In this document: in pieces, positions 1 to 7,079 of the stretch
How positions within the stretch are numbered: the first letter of the stretch is position 1
Layout of the letters: each line of letters starts with the position of its first letter
NCBI RefSeq assembly: GCF_000378825.1
Contig: NZ_KB900388.1
Span: 4,843,901-4,907,900 of the forward strand
Length of the DNA stretch: 64,000 bases
Direction: 5' to 3'
From: Salinispora vitiensis
Lineage (GTDB): Bacteria; Actinomycetota; Actinomycetes; Mycobacteriales; Micromonosporaceae
The notes under the pieces: generated by a model
What the model was told of the DNA's origin: nothing
The model's input: the letters and a program-made list of their open reading frames with translations, nothing else
Databases searched by the model: none
Made by a program: the position numbers and the translations under genes

Positions 1-13
1 GGCGAGGAGAACG

Positions 14-571
14 GTGATCGACGACACCCTCCTCGAGGCCGAGGAGAAGATGGAGCGTGCCATCGAGCACGCCAAGGAGGAGTTCGGGGCCATCCGTACG
101 GGCCGCGCCAACGCCGCCATGTTCTCCAAGATCATAATCGACTACTACGGCAGCCCGACCCCGTTGCCGCAGATGGCGTCGATCGGGGTACCGGAGCCCC
201 GTATGGTCATCATCAAGCCGTACGACACCTCGCAGACCAACGCCATGGAAAAGGCGATCCGCGACTCCGACCTTGGGGTAAACCCCAACAATGAGGGTAA
301 CCAGCTGCGCATTCTGCTCCCGCAGATGACCGAGGAGCGCCGCCGCGAGATGATCAAGGTGGCTCGGCACAAGGGGGAGGAGGCCAAGGTGGCGGTCCGT
401 AACATCCGCCGCAAGGCCAAGGAGGAGCTGGATCGGCTGGTCAAGGCTGGCGAGGTCGGCGAGGACGACGGGCGCCGTGCCGAGAAGGAGCTGGACGATC
501 TGACTCAGCGCTTCGTCGGTACCGTGGACGAGCTGATCAAGCATAAGGAAGCCGAGCTGCTCGAGGTCTGA
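14..571 (+). CDS. frr: Ribosome recycling factor
   Basis: Ribosome recycling factor acts with EF-G to split post-termination ribosomes in the cytoplasm. The 185-residue product has the normal family length and is recognisable throughout: an N-terminal helix (MIDDTLLEAEEKM), the IRTGRANAAMF segment near residue 27, the middle domain around PLPQMASIGVPEPRM, and the C-terminal long helices rich in Lys/Arg/Glu (RRKAKEELDRL). It starts with GTG only 13 bases into the window, preceded by GGCGAGGAGAA as ribosome binding site. In related actinobacteria it follows pyrH (which would lie just outside the window) and precedes cdsA, as here. A hairpin terminator candidate follows about 25 bases after the stop. 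Confidence 0.97.
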   Translation: MIDDTLLEAEEKMERAIEHAKEEFGAIRTGRANAAMFSKIIIDYYGSPTPLPQMASIGVPEPRMVIIKPYDTSQTNAMEKAIRDSDLGVNPNNEGNQLRILLPQMTEERRREMIKVARHKGEEAKVAVRNIRRKAKEELDRLVKAGEVGEDDGRRAEKELDDLTQRFVGTVDELIKHKEAELLEV

Positions 572-596
572 CCTCGCTGTCCGACTGCTGACGCGC

Positions 597-637
597 GCGG
601 CACCGGCGAACACGCCCTTCGGGGCCGCCGGTGCCGC
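597..637 (+). terminator. Hairpin terminator after frr
   Basis: A perfect 12-bp inverted repeat (597-608 with 626-637, arm GCGGCACCGGCG) encloses a 17-base loop that can itself fold (GCCC/GGGC), and is followed by CCTTTCTGT. It lies 25 bases after the frr stop, so it probably ends the upstream transcript. Confidence 0.7.
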
Positions 638-659
638 CTTTCTGTCGCGGCTTGTCGCC

Positions 660-716
660 GTACCGGCGCACAAAGGCCGCACGCGAAGGCTGTACCGGCG
701 CACAAAGGCCGCACGC
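660..716. repeat. 25-bp direct repeat, two copies, 32-bp period
   Basis: An identical 25-base unit beginning GTACCGGCGCACAAAGG occurs at 660-684 and 692-716, separated by a short spacer (GAAGGCT), with AAGGCTT after the second copy. It lies in noncoding DNA between frr and cdsA and looks like a recent local tandem duplication. No function is evident. Confidence 0.85.
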
Positions 717-982
717 AAGGCTTGTCTGGTGGGCGTCCGCCGGCGCTGCCCCGCCAGCGCGTACCGGCCGTCCTGACGGTGCTGGGTCGGGCCGGCGGAG
801 GCGGTTTCGGATGCCGGGGTAGCGGGTGCAGTAGGCTCGGCTCGATTCTCGGGCACCCGGCGGTGAATGGCGGGAATCGACTGGCCGACCCGTCGGTCAA
901 CCAGAGGGAACATCATTCGGGTAGGGGACATGGTTGTGGTTGTGTGTCTGGTAGTCGGTTTCGTCTTTCCTCCAGGTGCGTG

Positions 983-2218
983 ATGTCCCCCGTTGACCCT
1001 CACCGCAGCCCTGAACCGCACGGTTGGGAACGGCCCGCCGAATCGCGTGGCGTTCCGCAGGCGGATTCCGGTGCGGTACCCCGCGACGTCGGTGCAACGG
1101 TTCGGCATCGAGAAACCCCTGGTTACGACCATCGCGATCCCAGCCGGAATGGCCGGTCGCCAGCGGAGTCGACGGGTGGGCCTAGCCGAATTCCGAGTAA
1201 CGGCCACCAAGCCCCCGCCGAAGACCGGGACTACCCGACCGCGCGACAGAACCCGGTCCCGGACGCCCCGGCCGGGTCCGAGCACCCGACCGCCCAACTC
1301 CAGCCGGTCCGGGACGACGATCCGGCCACGCAGCCGCGGGGGCGGGGGCGGCGTCGGGCGGGACGGCGTCGTGCCACCGGCGCCGCTGCCCGACCGCGGT
1401 CGTCCGGCAAGGCCGGCCGTAACCTGCCGGCGGCCATCGGCGTAGGGGTTGGCCTTGGCGCCCTCGTCCTGGTGCCTCTCTTTCTCTACCCGTTCGCCTT
1501 CGTGGTGGTCGTCGCGGGGGCGCTGGCGGTCGGCTGTTGGGAGATGACCCGGGCGTTCGGTCGTGCGGGCCTCCACCCGCCGCTGATCCCGCTGGCCGGG
1601 GGCAGTGTGCTGGTGGTGGGGCTGGCCTGGTTCGTCGGGCCCGATGCGTTGACCCTCGGCGTGGCCGTCACGGTGCTCGGTGCCCTGGTGTGGCGACTGG
1701 GCGACGGGCTGGCCGGATTCCGCCGGGACGCCCTCGCGGCCACCCTGATCGCTGTCTACGTACCGTTTCTCGGTGGGTTCGCCGCGTTACTGGCGGCGCC
1801 GGAGGACGGGGCGCTGCGGGTGTTGGTGACATTGGCCGCGGTGGTGCTCTCCGACACCGGTGGGTACGCGGCCGGAGCCAACTTCGGCCGGCATCCGATG
1901 GCTCCGACAATCAGTCCGAAGAAGTCCTGGGAAGGGCTGGCGGGTTCGCTTGGCGCGGCGGCCCTCGGCGGTGCCCTGCTGATCTGGCTGCTCTTCGATG
2001 TTGCGCCCTGGTGGGGGGCGCTCTTCGGAGTCGCCGTCTCCGCCGCGGCCGTCCTGGGCGATCTGGCCGAGTCCATGATCAAACGAGACCTCGGGGTGAA
2101 GGACATGAGTAACTTGCTGCCGGGGCATGGCGGCCTGATGGACCGGCTCGACTCGGTTCTCTTCGCCCTCCCGACGGCGTATCTGCTGCTTGCGCTCTTC
2201 GTTCCGGTGACGGGCTGA
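983..2218 (+). CDS. cdsA: Phosphatidate cytidylyltransferase (CDP-diacylglycerol synthase)
   Basis: CdsA makes CDP-diacylglycerol from phosphatidate and CTP in the cytoplasmic membrane, feeding phosphatidylinositol, cardiolipin and phosphatidylethanolamine synthesis. The family signature is intact near the C-terminus (SMIKRDLGVKDMSN, then LPGHGGLMDRLDS), and there are about eight hydrophobic segments from roughly residue 150 onward (VGVGLGALVLVPLFLYPFAF and following). I start at the ATG giving MSPVDPHRSPEP, with AGG seven bases upstream; the open frame continues upstream to 722 but without family similarity. The 411-residue product carries a cytoplasmic N-terminal extension of about 140 residues rich in Pro, Arg, Gly and Thr, common in actinobacterial CdsA and probably disordered. 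The frr-cdsA-rlmN order is conserved in actinobacteria. Confidence 0.95.
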   Translation: MSPVDPHRSPEPHGWERPAESRGVPQADSGAVPRDVGATVRHRETPGYDHRDPSRNGRSPAESTGGPSRIPSNGHQAPAEDRDYPTARQNPVPDAPAGSEHPTAQLQPVRDDDPATQPRGRGRRRAGRRRATGAAARPRSSGKAGRNLPAAIGVGVGLGALVLVPLFLYPFAFVVVVAGALAVGCWEMTRAFGRAGLHPPLIPLAGGSVLVVGLAWFVGPDALTLGVAVTVLGALVWRLGDGLAGFRRDALAATLIAVYVPFLGGFAALLAAPEDGALRVLVTLAAVVLSDTGGYAAGANFGRHPMAPTISPKKSWEGLAGSLGAAALGGALLIWLLFDVAPWWGALFGVAVSAAAVLGDLAESMIKRDLGVKDMSNLLPGHGGLMDRLDSVLFALPTAYLLLALFVPVTG

Positions 2219-2346
2219 GGCGTGGGTTACCCGGTGCCCACCGCCGGGCACGCCCCGCCGCCACCAGCGTTGCCGGTGGGTCCGGGACGAGGCCGGCGGA
2301 TCCACAGCGGCGCGGTCCGGGCCGGGCGTGACAGACTGGATGGGTC

Positions 2347-3465
2347 ATGACGAACCTGCCCTTGACCCCGGTCAACCCTGACGCCCCCGCCCGCCGCGCG
2401 GCGATGCCCCCGCGGCACCTCGCCGACTTCGATCTCGCCGGCCGTCAGGCTCTGGCCGAGGAACTGGGCGAGCCGCGGTTCCGGGCACGGCAGGTCTCGA
2501 CTCACTATTTCGGCCGTCTGGTCCGCGATCCGGAGCAGATGACTGATCTGCCGTCGGCCACCCGGGAGAAGCTGGCCGGCCAGCTGCTGCCCACGCTGTT
2601 GACACCGGTGCGGGAGCTGGCGTGTGACGACGGTGCCACCCACAAGGCGCTCTGGCGGCTGCACGACGGCTCGCTGGTCGAGAGTGTGCTGATGGGCTAT
2701 CCGGACCGGGTGACGGTCTGTCTCTCCAGCCAGGCGGGGTGCGGGATGGCCTGCCCCTTCTGCGCGACCGGCCAGGCGGGCCTGACCCGCAACCTCTCCA
2801 CCGCTGAGATCGTCGACCAGGCGGTCTACCTGGCCGGTGTGGCCGCCTCTGGCGCTGTCGCCGGGTCCCCACCGCGACTGTCTCGCGTGGTGTTCATGGG
2901 GATGGGGGAGCCGCTGGCCAACTACAACCGGGTGGTGGCGGCGATTCGCCGGCTAGTGGCGCCCGCGCCAGAAGGGTTGGGGCTGTCCCAGCGGCACATC
3001 ACCGTTTCCACGGTGGGGCTGGTCCCTGCTATCCGTCGACTGGCCAGCGAAGACCTCCCTGTGACCCTTGCGTTGTCGCTGCACGCGCCCGATGATGAGC
3101 TGCGCGACGAACTCGTGCCCGTGAACCAGCGCTGGAAGGTGTCCGAGGTGCTGGAGGCGGCCTGGGAGTACGCGGCCCACACGAGACGTCGCGTGTCGAT
3201 CGAATACGCAATGATCAAGGACGTGAACGACCAGCCGTGGCGAGCCGACCTGCTTGGTCGGTTGCTGGCCGGCCGGTTGGCCCATGTGAACCTGATCCCG
3301 CTCAACCCCACTCCGGGTAGCCGCTGGGATGCGAGCCCGAAGCCGGTTGAGCGGGAGTTCGTCCGGCGGTTGCGCGCCGCCGGGGTCTCCACGACAGTGC
3401 GGGACACCCGGGGACGTGAGATCGACGGAGCGTGTGGTCAGCTCGCCGCGGCCGAGGGGCAATGA
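2347..3465 (+). CDS. rlmN: 23S rRNA (adenine-2503-C2)-methyltransferase, radical SAM
   Basis: RlmN methylates C2 of A2503 in 23S rRNA (and A37 of some tRNAs) by a radical SAM mechanism, affecting the peptidyl-transferase centre. The 372-residue product has the 4Fe-4S CxxxCxxC motif in GCGMACPFCATG (C132, C136, C139), the GMGEPL SAM-binding motif, and the C-terminal catalytic cysteine in DGACGQL (C363). The second methyl-carrying cysteine is expected in the same C-terminal barrel arrangement. ATG start at 2347; upstream bases lack a strong SD. Two features separate it from Cfr resistance enzymes: the housekeeping neighbourhood and the RlmN-like N-terminal helix-rich domain. It is probably co-transcribed with the DivIVA-domain gene 55 bases downstream. 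Confidence 0.96.
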   Translation: MTNLPLTPVNPDAPARRAAMPPRHLADFDLAGRQALAEELGEPRFRARQVSTHYFGRLVRDPEQMTDLPSATREKLAGQLLPTLLTPVRELACDDGATHKALWRLHDGSLVESVLMGYPDRVTVCLSSQAGCGMACPFCATGQAGLTRNLSTAEIVDQAVYLAGVAASGAVAGSPPRLSRVVFMGMGEPLANYNRVVAAIRRLVAPAPEGLGLSQRHITVSTVGLVPAIRRLASEDLPVTLALSLHAPDDELRDELVPVNQRWKVSEVLEAAWEYAAHTRRRVSIEYAMIKDVNDQPWRADLLGRLLAGRLAHVNLIPLNPTPGSRWDASPKPVEREFVRRLRAAGVSTTVRDTRGREIDGACGQLAAAEGQ

Positions 3466-3520
3466 GAGCGTGGGGGCCGGGGAGAGCGACCCGGCGGAGC
3501 GAACGAGACCAGGAGACATA

Positions 3521-4786
3521 GTGGCGAGTCAGGGTCAGCGTTTCCGGCGTAAGTCGCTGCGCCGGGGATACAAGGTTGACGAGGTGGATGCCTTCCTCGA
3601 CCGGGTCGAGGCCACGCTGGAGGGGCAGCCGGTGGGCGCGCCCGTGGCCGCGCAGGAGGTCCACGACGTCGTCTTCCGGGTCCGATTCAACGGCTATGAC
3701 GAGTGGCAGGTCGATCTTCACCTCGACCGGGTCGAACGGCAGCTCGCCGACGTGGAGGAACAGGGCGGCCGTCCGGCTCCGGCCGCTGACCTCCACCAGC
3801 CCGAGCGGATGGGTCCGCCGGATCGGATGGGTCCGCCGGATCGGATGGGTCCGCCCGAACAGTTCGGTCCGCCGGATCGGATGGGTCCGCCCGAACAGTT
3901 CGGTCCGCCGGGGCGGATGGGCCCGCCGGATCGGATGGGTCCGCCCGAACAGTTCGGTCCGCCGGGGCGGATGGGTCCGCCGGATCGGATGGGTCCGCCC
4001 GAACAGTTCGGCCCGCCGGGGCGGATGGGTCCACCCGACGAGCGCGGCGTCGCCCCGGAGCAGCAGCCGATGCCGCCCCGGTTCGCGCCGGCGCCGCCCG
4101 GTGCTCCGTACAGCCGGCACGACGAAACCACCGGGTCTTTCTCCGGCGGCCACGATGCCCCCCGCGGCGGCTATGAACCGCCACGCGGTCCGGCCGCCCC
4201 GCACGGCCCCGGTGGCCCGCATGGTCCCGGTGGTCCGCTCGGTCCCGGTGGCCCGTCGAGGGAGCCAGCTACCGGCGGCTACGGCCCCGGCGAGCCGCGG
4301 TTTGACGGGTTCGAGGCCGGTCGACACGGGCGTGCCGACATGACGACCGAGATGCGGATGCCGGAGCGCGGGCGGGAGATGGACGGTCTGCCGGCGCCGC
4401 AGCCCGGCTTCGCCGGCTCACCGGAGGTCTCCGGGCCGCCGATGGCGGCTCCGCCCAGGGGGGTTGATCCGTCAAGGGGAGGGCCGCCTGTGGCTGGGCC
4501 GCCGGTGGCTGGGCCGCCTATGGCTGGGCCGCCGGGCAGCGACCTCTACCAGGTTGACCAGATTCGCCGTAGTTTCCAGGTTCGCCGCTTCGGCAGCGGG
4601 TACGACCCGGACCAGGTCGACCGCTTCTTCGACAGCCTGCTTGGCGGGATGCAGGGGCGGAATCCGATGCCGGTGAACCCGCACGACCTGGGTACGCTCC
4701 GCTTCGGCCTGGTACAGGGCGGCTACTTCGAGGAGGAAGTTGACGCCGCCCTGAAGAATGTGCAGGACGTTCTGCTCGGTCGTTGA
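3521..4786 (+). CDS. DivIVA-domain protein with hexapeptide repeats
   Basis: A 421-residue cytoplasmic protein with a DivIVA-like motif at each end. At the N-terminus is RFRRKSLRRGYKVDEVDAFL, and near the C-terminus RRFGSGYDPDQVDRFFDSLL, each the short DivIVA-type helix that ends in an F/L-D pair. Between them is a low-complexity Pro/Gly/Met-rich region containing 13 tandem hexapeptides of types DRMGPP, EQFGPP and GRMGPP (residues about 95-172), then PHGPGGP-type repeats and VAGPPVAGPP. The start is the GTG at 3521 with AGGAGA five bases upstream; the open frame runs further upstream but overlaps rlmN. DivIVA-type motifs in actinobacteria are linked to polar growth and septation, but the short helices here do not make a full Wag31 protein. 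Its exact role is unknown. Confidence 0.85.
   Translation: MASQGQRFRRKSLRRGYKVDEVDAFLDRVEATLEGQPVGAPVAAQEVHDVVFRVRFNGYDEWQVDLHLDRVERQLADVEEQGGRPAPAADLHQPERMGPPDRMGPPDRMGPPEQFGPPDRMGPPEQFGPPGRMGPPDRMGPPEQFGPPGRMGPPDRMGPPEQFGPPGRMGPPDERGVAPEQQPMPPRFAPAPPGAPYSRHDETTGSFSGGHDAPRGGYEPPRGPAAPHGPGGPHGPGGPLGPGGPSREPATGGYGPGEPRFDGFEAGRHGRADMTTEMRMPERGREMDGLPAPQPGFAGSPEVSGPPMAAPPRGVDPSRGGPPVAGPPVAGPPMAGPPGSDLYQVDQIRRSFQVRRFGSGYDPDQVDRFFDSLLGGMQGRNPMPVNPHDLGTLRFGLVQGGYFEEEVDAALKNVQDVLLGR
3803..4036 (+). repeat. Coding 18-bp repeats in the DivIVA-domain gene
   Basis: Thirteen in-frame 18-base units encode the hexapeptides ERMGPP, DRMGPP, EQFGPP and GRMGPP. The last nine fall into an 54-base higher-order pattern (GRMGPP-DRMGPP-EQFGPP), with near-identical nucleotide sequence between copies, a sign of recent expansion by slippage or unequal exchange. 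Confidence 0.92.
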
Positions 4787-4813
4787 CTCCGGACAACACC
4801 GGGTTGACCCGGA

Positions 4814-4863
4814 ACAAGACTGTGGCCCGCTCCCTGATTCCGGGGAGCGGGCCACAGTCTTGT
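4814..4863. terminator. Bidirectional terminator between convergent genes
   Basis: A perfect 21-bp inverted repeat (4814-4834 with 4843-4863) with an 8-base loop. The left arm begins ACAAGACTGTGG. It sits between the end of the DivIVA-domain gene (plus strand) and the end of the small membrane protein gene (minus strand), so it can stop transcription from both sides. Confidence 0.9.
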
Positions 4864-4878
4864 GGCTGACGGTGCGCG

Positions 4879-5145
4879 CTACGGGCGAAGCCCGTTGCGC
4901 CGAAGCACGATGTCGCCGACGACGATGGCCAGCAGCAGAACGGCGAGGCCGATCAGCCAGAGGTCCTCGACCCTGCCCTCGTGGTTACCGCAGATCATTG
5001 CCAGCAGCGACAGCGCAACGACCACCGCGCCGATCCGTCCGGACCTGCGGTGCCCGGGCTTGTGTTGGTCCGGAGACGTAACCGGCTCGCTTCCTGCCAC
5101 TGTCGGTCCTTCCCTCGTGATCTGATCCGCGGTCAAGTCTGGCAC
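4879..5145 (-). CDS. Small two-TM membrane protein (DUF2631-like)
   Basis: An 88-residue protein with a hydrophilic N-terminal 35 residues followed by two transmembrane segments (IGAVVVALSLLAMICG and LWLIGLAVLLLAIVVGDIVL) joined by a short loop with NHEGRVED. Size, topology and position beside the frr-cdsA-rlmN cluster fit the DUF2631 family of actinobacterial membrane proteins of unknown function; this family call is from memory of the pattern. The start is the ATG at 5145. It converges with the DivIVA-domain gene across a shared hairpin terminator. Confidence 0.75.
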   Translation of the reverse strand: MPDLTADQITREGPTVAGSEPVTSPDQHKPGHRRSGRIGAVVVALSLLAMICGNHEGRVEDLWLIGLAVLLLAIVVGDIVLRRNGLRP

Positions 5146-5340
5146 GCCTTGTACCGGCCCCGGCGCTGGGTCCGACCATCTCCCGGGCCGGCTCGTTGGG
5201 ACGCCGGGAGCCCATGCCGGCCGGAACGGAGGGCGTTGTCGCCCATGGACGGCACTACCGGCGTCATGGCGTGATGGTGAGAGTGGCTCCGGTAGGTTCG
5301 GACGTGAACCTTGTTATGGCTGCTAAAGGGGGGAACTGCG

Positions 5341-6930
5341 GTGCGAGTGACCGGTACCGGGCACGCCAGCATGCGGATCGACACTCCCGCGGGGAGCATC
5401 CTGTGCGACCCTTGGGTCAACCCGGCGTACTTCGCTTCGTGGTTTCCGTTCCCCGACAACTCCCAACTCGACTGGGCGGCGCTGGGCGACGTTGACTACC
5501 TCTACGTCTCGCACCTGCACCGGGACCACTTCGATGCGGCGCACCTGAAGCGGTACGTGTCGAAGCGGGCCACCGTACTGCTGCCCGCCTTCCCGACCTC
5601 GGAGATGGAAGACGAACTGCGGGAGCTGGGCTTCACCCAGTTCCTGAAGGCGCCGAACGAGGAGGTCGTCGACCTGGGCGGCGGCCTCAAGGTCATGATC
5701 CAGGCGCTGACCAGCCCGACCGACGGTCCGATCGGGGACTCGTCGCTGTGGGTGGAGCACGACGGGGTCCGGCTGCTCAACCAGAACGATGCCCGCCCCA
5801 CCGACCTCAGCGTCTTCACCGAGCTGGGCCACGTGCACGCGCACATGCTCCAGTTCTCCGGTGCGATCTGGTATCCCATGGTCTACGAGCTGCCGAACGC
5901 CGCCAAGACCGCGTTCGGCAAGCAGAAGCGGGACCGGCAGTTCGACCGAACCTGGCGCTACATCGACGACCTGAAGGCCGACCACGTCTTCCCGATCGCC
6001 GGCCCGCCGTGCTTCCTCGACGACACGCTGTGGCAGTTCAACGACATCCACGGCGACGAGGGCAACATCTTCCCCGACCAGTCGGTGTTCCTGGACGAGT
6101 ACGCCAAGGTCGGTGGCACCAACGGGGTGGTGTTGCTGCCGGGCAGCGTCGCCGAGGTCACCGCCGACGGTTGCGAGACCACCCACCCGGTGCCGGTGGC
6201 GGAGTTCTTCGCCGACAAGGTCGCCCACCTCGAAGAGATGCGGGAGCGCAAGCGGCCGATCATCGCGGCGGAGAAGGCGTCCTGGCGGCACCCGGAGGTG
6301 GACGTCCTGGGGGAGCTGCAGCGCCGCATCGAGCCGTTGCTGAACGAGTCGATCTATCTGGCCGAGGGGGTCGGCGGCCCGGTCCGCTTCGACCTGGTCG
6401 ATGTTGACGACGCGGGTACGGAGACCGTCGAGTCGATCGTGGTGGACTTCCCCGGCAAGCAGGTCCGCCCGTACGCCGACGAGAAGGTGCGCTACCGGTT
6501 CCGCACCGAGCGGGCGCTGGTCGAGCACCTACTGCACATCGGCGAGGTGGACTGGGTCAACTCGCTCTTCCTGTCCTGCCGGTTCTCCGCGGCGCGGATC
6601 GGCCAGTACAACGAGTTCGTCTACGCCTTCTTCAAGTGCCTCTCCCAGGAGCGGTTGCAGTACGCCGAGGGCTGGTACGACGAGCACGAGCGCGCGGTCG
6701 ACGCGGAGGACATCACCCTCGGCGACTGGGTGGTGCAGCGGCGTTGCCCGCACCTCAAGGCGGACCTGAGCCGGTTCGGCGTCGTGGCGGAGGACCAGCT
6801 CACCTGCCAGCTACACGGTTGGCGTTTCGACCTGGCCAGTGGGCGGTGCCTGACCAGCGTCGGCCACAAGATCCGCGCCCAGCGCGCCGACGAGCAGACC
6901 CCCGCCCCGGTCGTCGAGACGACGACCTGA
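5341..6930 (+). CDS. Metallo-beta-lactamase-fold hydrolase fused to a Rieske domain
   Basis: A 529-residue cytoplasmic protein. The N-terminal half has an MBL fold like UlaG and the CMP-Neu5Ac hydroxylase group: TGTGHASMRIDTPAGSILCD and the metal motif SHLHRDHFD (H-x-H-x-D-H). The C-terminal end has a complete Rieske 2Fe-2S motif, CPHLKADL (C-x-H) and CQLHGWRFD (C-x-x-H) 16 residues later. The middle (about residues 250-440) is alpha-helical with no motif I recognise. The start is the GTG at 5341 with AAGGGGGGAA seven bases upstream; a TTG ten codons earlier has no SD. Such fusions suggest an oxygenase or redox-coupled hydrolase, but the substrate cannot be read from sequence. The last codons lie inside a short duplicated segment. 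Confidence 0.85.
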   Translation: MRVTGTGHASMRIDTPAGSILCDPWVNPAYFASWFPFPDNSQLDWAALGDVDYLYVSHLHRDHFDAAHLKRYVSKRATVLLPAFPTSEMEDELRELGFTQFLKAPNEEVVDLGGGLKVMIQALTSPTDGPIGDSSLWVEHDGVRLLNQNDARPTDLSVFTELGHVHAHMLQFSGAIWYPMVYELPNAAKTAFGKQKRDRQFDRTWRYIDDLKADHVFPIAGPPCFLDDTLWQFNDIHGDEGNIFPDQSVFLDEYAKVGGTNGVVLLPGSVAEVTADGCETTHPVPVAEFFADKVAHLEEMRERKRPIIAAEKASWRHPEVDVLGELQRRIEPLLNESIYLAEGVGGPVRFDLVDVDDAGTETVESIVVDFPGKQVRPYADEKVRYRFRTERALVEHLLHIGEVDWVNSLFLSCRFSAARIGQYNEFVYAFFKCLSQERLQYAEGWYDEHERAVDAEDITLGDWVVQRRCPHLKADLSRFGVVAEDQLTCQLHGWRFDLASGRCLTSVGHKIRAQRADEQTPAPVVETTT

Positions 6931-6969
6931 TCACCGCCTCGGTCATCGAGACGACGACCTGATCACCGC
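6909..6969. repeat. 29-bp direct repeat across a stop codon
   Basis: Units 6909-6937 and 6941-6969 differ at one base (GGTCGTCGAG versus GGTCATCGAG) and both run through GACGACCTGATCACCGC. The first copy contains the stop codon of the MBL/Rieske gene; the second copy lies just past it. This is a local 32-base tandem duplication. Confidence 0.85.
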
Positions 6970-7079
6970 TCACACAGCGGCCCGTTCGATGAAGAGCACC
7001 GGTCCCACCCAGCTCCGGCTGCGCCCCAGTGAAGTGTTCCGCGGTCGCCGGCCCGGCGGCTCTTCGGCCCGGCGCATTC

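Larger units (their letters stand above)
572..982. other. frr-cdsA intergenic region
   Basis: This 411-base gap holds the frr terminator and a direct repeat (listed separately). An open frame continues upstream of the cdsA start from 722, but its translation is low-complexity Gly/Arg/Pro-rich and unlike any known CdsA N-terminus, so I treat it as noncoding. Any cdsA promoter would have to lie between about 720 and 980; I do not see a convincing -35/-10 pair. Confidence 0.5.

Noticed and set aside
2347..3465. Cfr-type antibiotic resistance methyltransferase
   Set aside because: Housekeeping position next to cdsA and RlmN-like layout; nothing suggests C8 methylation.
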